From Methylocapsa palsarum (GTDB lineage Bacteria; Pseudomonadota; Alphaproteobacteria; Rhizobiales; Beijerinckiaceae), in NCBI RefSeq assembly GCF_900114285.1, contig NZ_FOSN01000018.1, forward strand, positions 1 through 64,000: a stretch of 64,000 bases of DNA, read 5' to 3'. Numbering within the stretch: position 1 is the first letter of the stretch; each line of letters starts with the position of its first letter. Made by a program: the position numbers and the translations under genes. Shown here piece by piece: positions 55,472-64,000 of the stretch. The notes beneath the pieces are model-generated. The model was given only the letters and a program-made list of their open reading frames with translations, had not been told where the DNA came from and did no database searches.

Positions 55472-56068
55472 CTATTTGGCCTTGGCGGCGGCCGGGGCCG
55501 GAACGGCGTCGGCGGCGATCTGCATCTTGATGATCTTGTCGGGGGCCGTCACGCTTCCGTTGTTTTCTTTTGCGCCCTTCTTGATCTTGTCGACGACATC
55601 CATTCCCGAGACGACCTGACCGACCACCGTGTATTTATTGTTGAGGAACGACGCGTCGCCAAAAGTAATGAAGAACTGCGAATTGGCGGAATCGGGATCC
55701 TGGGAGCGGGCCATTCCGACCGTGCCGCGTTTGAACGGCTCGGACGAGAACTCGGCGGGAATGTTCGGCAGGTCGGATTTGCCCATTCCGGTGCCGGTCG
55801 GATCGCCTGTCTGAGCCATGAAGCCGTCAATGACGCGATGGAAAACGATTCCATCGTAAAAGCCCCGCTTGGTCAGCGCCTCGATCTGGGCGACATGCTT
55901 TGGCGCTAGGTCCGGACGCAGCGCGATGACGATCCGGCCGTCCTTGGTGTCGAGGTAGATCGTATTCTTCGGGTCCTGCGCCGGAGCCGAAGACCCCGTG
56001 CCCACCGCCAGCGCGGAAAAAAGAACAAGCGCCGAAGCGAGGCCAAAAATCGACCGGAGGAGCGTCAT
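55472..56068 (-). CDS. ppiA: Periplasmic cyclophilin-type peptidyl-prolyl isomerase
   Basis: ATG 56068 lies 8 bases after GAAGGA, giving 198 residues. A signal peptide (LLRSIFGLASALVLFSALAVG) precedes the cyclophilin domain: FYDGIVFHRVIDGFMAQTG, VGMARSQDPDSANSQFFI and YTVVGQVVSGMDV. An Ala-rich tail closes it. It probably assists folding of exported proteins. Arrangement coaD-ppiA-ppiB on one strand. Confidence 0.94.
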   Translation of the reverse strand: MTLLRSIFGLASALVLFSALAVGTGSSAPAQDPKNTIYLDTKDGRIVIALRPDLAPKHVAQIEALTKRGFYDGIVFHRVIDGFMAQTGDPTGTGMGKSDLPNIPAEFSSEPFKRGTVGMARSQDPDSANSQFFITFGDASFLNNKYTVVGQVVSGMDVVDKIKKGAKENNGSVTAPDKIIKMQIAADAVPAPAAAKAK

Positions 56069-56107
56069 CTCGTAAAATCCTTCCCTGTGGTTTCTTGTCA
56101 TGCGGGT

Positions 56108-56605
56108 TTAACCGACGCGTTTGGCCGCCAGCGCCCGGACGACGGGCTCTGGCACGAATCGCGACACGTCGCCGCCCATGCCCGCGATCTGCCGCACCAA
56201 TGTCGCCGTAATATGACGAACGGCGGGCGAGGCCGCGAGAAACACCGTCTGGATGTCCGGCGCCATCGCCATGTTCATTCCGGCCATCTGCATTTCGTAG
56301 TCGAAATCGCCGCCGTCCCGAAGTCCGCGCACGATGATGTTCGCGCCCGCCTCGCGCGCCGCCGTCACCGCGAGCCCCGCGAAGGGCCGCACCGAAAGTC
56401 TGCAGGATTTCAGCGCGGCGAGAGCGCCACAGGAGCGTTCGATCAAGTCCCGCCGCTCATCGAGGCTGAACAAGGGGGTTTTCCCCGGATGCGCCCCGAT
56501 CGCGACGATGAGTTCGTCGCACAGTTTCGCCGCGCCGGCGATGACGTCGATATGACCATTGGTCAGGGGATCGAAGGAGCCCGGATAGAGCGCGATCCGC
56601 GTCAT
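56108..56605 (-). CDS. coaD: Phosphopantetheine adenylyltransferase
   Basis: The 165-residue enzyme joins ATP and 4'-phosphopantetheine to form dephospho-CoA. The nucleotidyltransferase motif TNGHIDVI is near residue 15, and VVRGLRD-type ([15 protein letters not shown]) near residue 90. The C-terminal substrate region is also typical. Length matches the family. It is upstream of ppiA. Confidence 0.97.
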
Positions 56606-56642
56606 CCTCGCGGCTCCGCGCGAATTCTGGTCGAGCCCTGAC

Positions 56643-57803
<1,161 letters not shown>

Positions 57804-57926
57804 TTACGGCTTGCGCAACTAAAACTCTTGCGCAACAAAAACTATGGAAGACGGTAATTCTTTCGCCCCCGCCTCCGGAAGCTCCCGGATCGCGCATCGC
57901 CGGCGCGGCAAGGTTTCGACGACGCC

Positions 57927-58247
57927 CTAACCCTGCCGGTCAGGCGTGCTGACGATCAGTCCGTCCAGTTCGGGCGTCACTTTGATCTGGCAGCACAAAC
58001 GCGAGTTCGGCTGAACCTTGTAGGCGAAATCCAGCATGTCCTCTTCCTGATCCGAAGCCTTGCCCGTCTTCTCGACCCAGGCTTCATCGACATAGACATG
58101 GCAGGTCGCGCAGGCGCAGCCGCCGCCGCATTCGGCGGAGATTTCCGGAATCGCGTTCCGGATCGCGATTTCCATAACGGTCGCGCCGTCCTCGCCATCG
58201 ACGGCGCGGGCTTCGCCAAAAGAATCGATAAAGGTGATTTTGGTCAT
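57927..58247 (-). CDS. [2Fe-2S] ferredoxin (adrenodoxin/FdxB-like)
   Basis: ATG 58247 gives 106 residues. Cluster ligands are in [16 protein letters not shown] (three Cys) and RLCCQIKV (fourth). [17 protein letters not shown] is typical of the vertebrate-type/bacterial ferredoxins used in Fe-S assembly and oxygenase systems. It may accept electrons from the TrxR-like FNR encoded downstream. A longer upstream frame would read through a 24-bp tandem repeat and is rejected. Confidence 0.94.
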   Translation of the reverse strand: MTKITFIDSFGEARAVDGEDGATVMEIAIRNAIPEISAECGGGCACATCHVYVDEAWVEKTGKASDQEEDMLDFAYKVQPNSRLCCQIKVTPELDGLIVSTPDRQG

Positions 58248-58330
58248 GGATCTCGCTTCAGACGTCTTTTCGCGGTTGCAGAATTCCGCGGTTGCATAAA
58301 ACGACGCCGCCCGCGAACGGGCGGCGCTTT

Positions 58331-58378
58331 CAAAACCGGCGCACACATGGCCGACAAAACTGGCACACACATGGCCGA
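58331..58378. repeat. 24-bp tandem duplication
   Basis: Units 58331-58354 and 58355-58378 differ at two positions. They lie ~85 bp upstream of the ferredoxin start. Confidence 0.85.
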
Positions 58379-58698
58379 AGTTCACAAATCCCGCAAGGCG
58401 ATAATATTTCGCCCCCGGCGCGGACCAGAGCCGGGCTCCGTTTCCGGCCTCGGGCGAGCGTTCAGGTTCGCCAACCGCCCCGCCCCCTGCCGAACCCCCT
58501 CCCCTTCGGGTTCTCGGCCGTTCGGGCGCCGAACATTGATCCCGGCGATACGGGTATAATGAACATATAAGAAACAGACCGCGCCGAAAAATGAACTAAA
58601 GACGCAGCTTCGGGTCTGCGCCGGGGAATAGAGTGAGGCGCGCCCGAAAAACAAATCCGGTAAGAGAGCGCTCGCGGCGGCCGAAAGCCGAGCAGGCG

Positions 58699-58749
58699 CC
58701 ACGACCCCATGAGCATGGACGGTACCACGACCCCATGAGCATGGACGGA
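58699..58749. repeat. 26-bp tandem duplication
   Basis: Units 58699-58724 and 58725-58749 share CCACGACCCCATGAGCATGG, followed by a shortened third CCCATGAGC copy. Confidence 0.85.
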
Positions 58750-58986
58750 CCCATGAGCCATGAGCCCGGGGCGGCCGTCGCAGGCTAGGAATCGGCGGAA
58801 TTTCACTCCAAGGCCTCCAATCGCGGCCGCGTTAACGATGTTTTGACATCGTGGCGCAGTGCGGGTTTGAATCCTTCCATTCCAGCTGTAAAGTAATGTT
58901 TGGTTAACAGTTTCCGCTTTCGGCGGCGGCGATGATTATTAGCGCCGAGCTTCGGATCGCCGGCGAGAGACGTTCGAGAGGCACCG

Positions 58987-61900
58987 ATGGCGAGTTCGAA
59001 AAAGACTCAAGATCCCGCGGCGGCGGCGCTATTGGCCATCGAGGAGGCGTTAAACCTCAGAGGTGAAAATCCTACGGACGCCCAAGCCGGCGCGGATCAA
59101 TCGCCGCGCTCGCCTGCCCCCGCCGGGGGGACATCGGCCAACGGCGGAAGAAAATCGCGGGACTCGGGGCTCGCGCAAAGCTCCCGCCTGCCGTCGTTCG
59201 ACGAGGATCATCTGTCCGGCGCGCGGACTGGCGCGTCGGGACCAGACCCGCGGGTCGGCGAACGTTCGGCCATTGCCCCCGCCAACGACGACCGGCATTC
59301 GGTCGGCGAGCTTCTCCGCGCGTTCCAGATCCGCCCGAGCCGGGCGCCGACGCTCCTGGCGGCGGCCTGTTCGATTCTCTGGGTCGCCACGACATCGGGC
59401 TACGTCTTCGCCAATCGGGAAGCGCTTTTCGGCCTGCCCGCGGCGGCTCTGGCCCCGCCGTTAACGCTCTATATCCTGACCATCGCCGGTCCGGTCGTCC
59501 TCTTCTTCGTGACGGCGATGATGGTTCGGCGCGCGCAGGAAATGCGCGTCACCGCGCGCTCCATGACCGAAGTCGCCATCCGCCTCGCCGAACCGGAAAC
59601 GATCGCCACCGAACAGATCGTGACATTGTCCCAGGCGATCCGGCGCGAGGTCGCGTCGATGGGCGACGGCATCGAACGCGCGCTCGCCCGCGCCGGCGAA
59701 CTTGAGACATTGGTCCGCTCCGAAGTGTCCAACCTGGAGCGCTCCTACACCGACAATGAGCGCCGGGTCCGCTCCCTGATCGATGAACTGGCGTCCGAAC
59801 GTGAATCGGTCCTCGCCAACGCCGACCGCGTGCGCGGCGCGATTTCCCAGGCCCAGGACGCGGTCGCCCGCGATCTCGAATCCGTGTCGTCCCGCTTCGC
59901 CGAAAGCGTCGGAGAAGCCGCCGGCCGGGTCACGGCGTCGATCAATTCCAAAGGCGACGAGATCAAGACCTCGCTCATTCGAGGTCAGGATTCCCTGATC
60001 GAACAATTGTCGTCGCATGGGAATGACCTTCTGCTCCGCCTGACCCAGACCGGACAGGAGGCGACGGTCAGCCTCGCCTCGGCCAGCGAAGGCATGGTGA
60101 AGACGCTCGACGATCGCCTGACGGAGATGGACGACCGGCTGCGGAACGCCAGGGAAGTCCTCGACGCCAATCTTGGCGCGAGGGGCGACGCCCTCGCCGA
60201 GCGCATCGAGGCGACCGGCGCGCAGATCGCGGAGACGATTTCCTCGCGCGGCGACAGCCTCGCGATCCGTCTGGCGGAGACGAGCGATCGCCTGCATGGC
60301 GTCGTGGCGGTCCAGGGCGACGCCTTGCATCACGCTCTTGCCGACATCACCGAACGCGGCGCCGCCCTCATCGCCGAGCGCTCCGCCGCGGCGCGCGCCG
60401 CATTCGAGGATTCGACAGTCGGCATCGCCGCCGTATTCGAAGACAGCCACGCCAAAATGCAGGCGCAATTCGACGCCCAGGGCGCCTCGCTGCACGAGCG
60501 TTTCACCGAGACCGCGGAACAGACGGTCGCCGCTCTCGCAAGCCATACGGAAGCCTTGCATGGCAAGGTCGCGTCGACCGTGAACGAAACCCTGCAGACC
60601 TTAACCGCCGGGTCCGACGCGCTCCACGCTCATTTGAACGCCGCCGCGGCCGAGTCGGCGGCGCATATCACAAGCGTGACGGACGCGCTCAATCAAAACG
60701 TCGCCGCCTCCCTCGGGGAGACGGTTTCATCCCTGTCCGATCTCGCCGATCGAATCAGCGAACGGCTGGAAGACACCGCGCAGCGTTCGGCCTCCCTGTT
60801 CACGAATACCGCCGAGACGCTGCACCAACGGCTCGATTCGACCGTCGGAGACACCCTTGGCGTCCTGACCGATCATTCGAAGGACATGAGCGAGCGTCTG
60901 GAAGACATGGCGCAGCATTCCGTCGCTGTTTTCTCGGGCCACGCCGAAGCTTTGCACGAGCGCCTCAACGCCGCCGTCGGCGAAACCCTCGGCGCGCTCA
61001 ACGACCATACCGAGCATATGAGCGAACGCCTCGAGCAGACCGCGCAGCGCTCCGTCGACGCCGTCGCCGGACGAACGGAGGCTTTGCGGGAACGACTCGA
61101 ATCGACGCTCGGGGCGCTCGACGCCCATGCCAATACCATGAGCGAGCGGCTGGAGAGCGTCGCCGCGCAGTCCGTCGACGCCTTCGCCGGACAGGCCGAC
61201 GCGCTGCATGAGCGCCTCAACGCCACCGTCGGCGAAACCCTCGGCGCGCTTAACGACCACGCCAGCGAAATGAGCGAGCGCCTGGAACATGTCGCGCAGC
61301 GCTCCGTCGACGCCGTCGCCGGACGAACGGAGGCTTTGCGGGAACGACTCGAATCGACGCTCGGGGCGCTCGACGCTCATGCCAATACCATGAGCGAGCG
61401 GCTGGAGAGCGTCGCCGCGCAATCCGTCGACGCCTTCGCCGGACAGGCCGACGCGCTGCATGAGCGCCTCAACGCCACCGTCGGCGAAACCCTTGGCGCG
61501 CTCAACGACCACGCCAGCGAAATGAGCGAGCGCCTGGAACATGTCGCGCAGCGCTCCGTCGACGCCGTCGCCGGACGAACGGAGGCTTTGCGGGAACGAC
61601 TCGAGTCGACGCTCGGGACGCTCGACGCCCACGCCAATACCATGAGCGAGCGGCTGGAGAGCGTCGCCGCGCATTCTGTCGACGCCTTCGCCGGACAGGC
61701 CGACGCGCTGCATGAGCGCCTCAACGCCACCGTCGGCGAAACTCTCGGCGCCCTCAACGATCACGCCAGCGAAATGAGCGAGCGCCTGGAACATGTCGCG
61801 ACCCATTCCGTCGAAGCCTTCACCGGCCACGCCGAGACGCTGCACGAGCGCCTCAACGCCGCCATCGGCGAAACCCTCGGCGCGCTCAACGACCACGCCA

Positions 61901-64000
61901 GCGAAATGAGCGAGCGCCTGGAACAGACGACGCTCCGCTCCGCCAACGCCTTCGCCAGCCGCGCCGAAGAATTGCGCGGACGCCTCGAATCGACGCTCCT
62001 CGCCCTCGACGATCATGCAAGCAACATGAGCGAGCGCCTGGAGAATTCCTCGGCGCGGTCGGTCGAAGCCTTGACCGGACATACCGAGGCGCTGAACGAA
62101 CGCCTTGACAGAACCGTCGGCGAAACGCTCGGCGCGCTCTCGCGCCATGCCGATGACCTGAGCCTCCGGCTCGAAGCGGTGACGCAGCACTCCCTCACGG
62201 CTTTCACCGGGCGGACGCAAACTCTCGAAACCCGACTCGCCTCGACGCTTGGAGAGACCTTCGGCGCGCTCGACACTCACGCGGAGCGGCTGACCGGCCG
62301 CTTCGAAGACACAGTCAGGCGTTCGGCGGAGGCGTTGAGCGATAATGCCGAAGCGGTGAACGAACGGCTGAATTCGACCGTCGGCGAGACCCTTGGCGCG
62401 CTCACCAGCCATGCGGCGCAAATGAGCGAGCGCCTCGAGGCGGCGACGCGGCAATCCGCCGCCGCCCTGACGCAAAACACGCAAGCGCTCGAAGCTCGCG
62501 TCGCCGCGGCTCTCAGCGCGCTCGACGAGACCGCCGAACACTTCGCCGAGGCGTTTACCGGACATGCGGAAGCCCTGCGCGAGCGCCTGCGGGCGACGGT
62601 TGGGGAAACCCTCGACGCATTGGCGCAACATTCCGATCATGTGAGCGAACGCCTGCAGGCGACCGCCCAGCATGCTCTCGTCGCGTTCACCGACCATACC
62701 GAAACCCTGCAGTCGCGCCTGGCGTCGACCCTCGGCGAAACCATCGGGGTCCTGTCCGGCTACTCCGAACAATTGAGCGAACGGCTGAAGACGACAGGCC
62801 GCGATTCCGTCGCCGCCCTCTCGACTCAGACCGAGGCGCTTCACGAGCAGCTCGCGCAGACGCTTGGCGAAACCTTGAACGCGCTCGCCGCACAAACGAG
62901 CGAGATCGGCGGCCAGCTGGCGGCGAACGCGCAAGAAGCGGCTTCGGCGTTCGCGGGCCATACGCAAGCGCTCCAGGAGACCTTCGACAGCAGCGCGCAA
63001 CAGGCGATCGCGGCCATCGGCTATCATGCGAACGATCTCAACGACCGCTTCGTGGAAACGGCCAACGAGGCGATCAACGCCATCGCAACGCACAGCGACA
63101 GGGTCAACGAGGCGCTGGCGGACCGGCTCGCGATGTTCGAGGAAACGTTCGCCGGGCATGGCGGCGCGGTCGTGGGCGGCATCGGCGAGCAGGCGGAACG
63201 CTTCACCGCGACGCTCGCGGATCGTTTCGGCGCCATCGAGAACACCCTGACCGTGCAGGGCGGCGCTCTCAACGAAAAGCTCGCAGCGCGGGCGCGGGAG
63301 GCGTCGGAGGCTCTGGAGGCCCAGATCGACGCTCTGGAGGCCCGCACCTCCGTCAAAGCCGAAGAGATCGTCCACGCGCTCGGCGGACTGATCGAACGCA
63401 TGGACGAGAGCCTTGGCTCCCACGCAAGCGCGATCGACTCCAATCTCGGCGGCCGCGCCGCCGAGATTGCGCGGGTCATGGGCGATGGCGGACGCGGCAT
63501 GCTCCAGTCGCTTGACGAGAAGGCCGCTGAAATCAACGCGCTTTTCGCCACGCGGTCGGCCGCGATGGCCGCCGCTCTGGCCGGAAAAGTGGACGAGATC
63601 AACGCTCTTCTTGGCGGTCAGGCGGCCGCGATAACGGAGGCGCTCGACGGCCGCATTGCCTCGTTCGAGGATCACGTCCTTGGCCGTCTCGACGCCGTCT
63701 CGGGCGAACTCGAATCCAAAGGCAGGACGCTTGCCGACGGCATCGCAGCCCGCACCAGCGAAATCGACCGGACGCTTGGAGCCCACGCCGGCGCCATCAA
63801 CGCGGCGCTCGACCGAGAGAGCGGCGAACTCGGGCGCCTGCTCAGCGGACGCGCGGACGAGATCAAGGGCGTCGTGTCCCAGGCGACGGAAGATCTCGAC
63901 ACGACGCTCGCGCTTCGGGCCGACCAGATCGGCGAGACCCTCGCCGAGCGGGTCAACCAGATCAGCATCGCCCTCGCGAGCCGCCTCGCCGAACTCGAAG
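58987..64000 (+). CDS. Growth pole ring (GPR)-like giant membrane-anchored apolipoprotein-domain protein, 3' end outside window
   Basis: The frame from ATG 58987 stays open to the window end (1671 codons). A ~110-residue disordered N-terminus is followed by HSVGELLRAFQIRPSRAP and two membrane helices (59340-59430 and 59455-59545). Over 1450 residues of predicted amphipathic helix with apolipoprotein A1/E-like periodicity come next. This matches the GPR protein of Agrobacterium, a >2000-residue apolipoprotein-like protein that forms a ring at the growth pole. Three 252-bp near-identical repeats lie at 61060-61815. The long open frame on the opposite strand is a shadow of the repeats. Confidence 0.85.
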   Translation, partial: MASSKKTQDPAAAALLAIEEALNLRGENPTDAQAGADQSPRSPAPAGGTSANGGRKSRDSGLAQSSRLPSFDEDHLSGARTGASGPDPRVGERSAIAPANDDRHSVGELLRAFQIRPSRAPTLLAAACSILWVATTSGYVFANREALFGLPAAALAPPLTLYILTIAGPVVLFFVTAMMVRRAQEMRVTARSMTEVAIRLAEPETIATEQIVTLSQAIRREVASMGDGIERALARAGELETLVRSEVSNLERSYTDNERRVRSLIDELASERESVLANADRVRGAISQAQDAVARDLESVSSRFAESVGEAAGRVTASINSKGDEIKTSLIRGQDSLIEQLSSHGNDLLLRLTQTGQEATVSLASASEGMVKTLDDRLTEMDDRLRNAREVLDANLGARGDALAERIEATGAQIAETISSRGDSLAIRLAETSDRLHGVVAVQGDALHHALADITERGAALIAERSAAARAAFEDSTVGIAAVFEDSHAKMQAQFDAQGASLHERFTETAEQTVAALASHTEALHGKVASTVNETLQTLTAGSDALHAHLNAAAAESAAHITSVTDALNQNVAASLGETVSSLSDLADRISERLEDTAQRSASLFTNTAETLHQRLDSTVGDTLGVLTDHSKDMSERLEDMAQHSVAVFSGHAEALHERLNAAVGETLGALNDHTEHMSERLEQTAQRSVDAVAGRTEALRERLESTLGALDAHANTMSERLESVAAQSVDAFAGQADALHERLNATVGETLGALNDHASEMSERLEHVAQRSVDAVAGRTEALRERLESTLGALDAHANTMSERLESVAAQSVDAFAGQADALHERLNATVGETLGALNDHASEMSERLEHVAQRSVDAVAGRTEALRERLESTLGTLDAHANTMSERLESVAAHSVDAFAGQADALHERLNATVGETLGALNDHASEMSERLEHVATHSVEAFTGHAETLHERLNAAIGETLGALNDHASEMSERLEQTTLRSANAFASRAEELRGRLESTLLALDDHASNMSERLENSSARSVEALTGHTEALNERLDRTVGETLGALSRHADDLSLRLEAVTQHSLTAFTGRTQTLETRLASTLGETFGALDTHAERLTGRFEDTVRRSAEALSDNAEAVNERLNSTVGETLGALTSHAAQMSERLEAATRQSAAALTQNTQALEARVAAALSALDETAEHFAEAFTGHAEALRERLRATVGETLDALAQHSDHVSERLQATAQHALVAFTDHTETLQSRLASTLGETIGVLSGYSEQLSERLKTTGRDSVAALSTQTEALHEQLAQTLGETLNALAAQTSEIGGQLAANAQEAASAFAGHTQALQETFDSSAQQAIAAIGYHANDLNDRFVETANEAINAIATHSDRVNEALADRLAMFEETFAGHGGAVVGGIGEQAERFTATLADRFGAIENTLTVQGGALNEKLAARAREASEALEAQIDALEARTSVKAEEIVHALGGLIERMDESLGSHASAIDSNLGGRAAEIARVMGDGGRGMLQSLDEKAAEINALFATRSAAMAAALAGKVDEINALLGGQAAAITEALDGRIASFEDHVLGRLDAVSGELESKGRTLADGIAARTSEIDRTLGAHAGAINAALDRESGELGRLLSGRADEIKGVVSQATEDLDTTLALRADQIGETLAERVNQISIALASRLAELE
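61060..61815 (+). repeat. Three in-frame 252-bp repeats inside the GPR-like gene
   Basis: The segment beginning GCCGTCGCCGGACGAACGG recurs at 61060, 61312 and 61564. The period is 252 bp (84 residues), and copies are nearly identical at the DNA level. Each unit contains a 44-residue module and a 40-residue module that differs by loss of four residues. Diverged modules extend on both sides (about 60780-62500). Confidence 0.9.

Larger units (their letters stand above)
58248..58986. other. Spacer with two tandem duplications, no gene seen
   Basis: About 740 bases between the ferredoxin gene and the GPR-like gene. It holds a 24-bp tandem duplication (58331-58378) and a 26-bp tandem duplication (58699-58749 plus a decayed third unit). 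GAGAGG just before 58987 serves the downstream gene. No conserved frame was found. Confidence 0.6.

Noticed and set aside
61060-61815. CRISPR-like regular repeats
   Set aside because: The 252-bp period is in frame within a protein gene, with no short repeats separated by unique spacers.
60727-63786. 1019-codon open frame on the minus strand
   Set aside because: It is the exact antisense of the repetitive GPR-like gene. Periodic GC-rich codons keep the opposite frame open, and its product only mirrors the repeats.

Overview
The window looks like chromosomal DNA of an alphaproteobacterium of the order Hyphomicrobiales (Rhizobiales). The case rests on gene content: a CckA hybrid kinase, a large apolipoprotein-like protein resembling the growth pole ring (GPR) protein of polar-growing Rhizobiales, dksA next to a proline-rich fliO, sdhCDAB in alphaproteobacterial form, and nitrate-assimilation genes of the nrt/nas type. 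A Methylocystaceae or Beijerinckiaceae host is plausible but not proven. Most of the sequence is GC-rich housekeeping DNA. Exceptions are the first ~4.5 kb and the AT-rich spacer near 34.6-34.9 kb.

Layout. 1-4.1 kb: an accessory operon on the minus strand (ribbon-helix-helix-like protein, a hypothetical, a RecD-like helicase, two unknown proteins, the last cut by the window edge). 4.1-4.9 kb: a non-coding junction. 4.9-9.2 kb: an RND efflux pump and its periplasmic adaptor. 9.5-12.7 kb: PAP2 phosphatase, glycosyltransferase and Ste24-type protease. 12.7-20.8 kb: nitrate assimilation, nrtA-nrtB-nrtD-FAD oxidoreductase-nasA, behind a leader that looks like an ANTAR-type attenuator; the nasS-like sensor upstream is 5'-truncated and no nasT is adjacent. 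21.3-25.6 kb: phenylalanine hydroxylase, a small exported protein and an orphan polysaccharide co-polymerase/tyrosine kinase. 25.8-34.6 kb: tRNA-Tyr, rlmB, yidD, a MipA-like porin, an Fe-S scaffold, folE, hisI, a patatin, a CBS protein, carbonic anhydrase, a glutaredoxin, DUF1178 and DUF6197. 35.1-43.5 kb: metallophosphoesterase, icd, dksA, fliO and cckA. 43.6-50.1 kb: tRNA-Ala, YggT, DUF167, a PHB-depolymerase-like hydrolase and sdhCDAB. 50.3-58.2 kb: two lytic transglycosylases, tgt-queA, two cyclophilins, coaD and a ferredoxin/ferredoxin-reductase pair. 59.0-64 kb: the 5' part of the GPR-like gene.

Functional links. The nrt/nas genes import nitrate and reduce it to nitrite; the nitrite reductase must lie elsewhere. 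The transglycosylases, CckA and GPR-like protein all concern envelope growth and the cell cycle. icd and sdh serve the TCA cycle.

Most notable non-gene signals: (1) the nas leader, with a terminator, a competing antiterminator segment and an A1/G4 hexaloop hairpin, next to a decayed sensor gene; (2) a ~115-bp structured repeat in three copies with terminal inverted repeats and a covarying pair; (3) short 8-26-bp tandem duplications in more than a dozen spacers, often touching stop codons; (4) 252-bp near-identical repeats inside the GPR-like gene; (5) a tRNA-guanine transglycosylase whose three zinc cysteines are Ser, Ser and Ala. No CRISPR array, rRNA or intact insertion sequence was seen.
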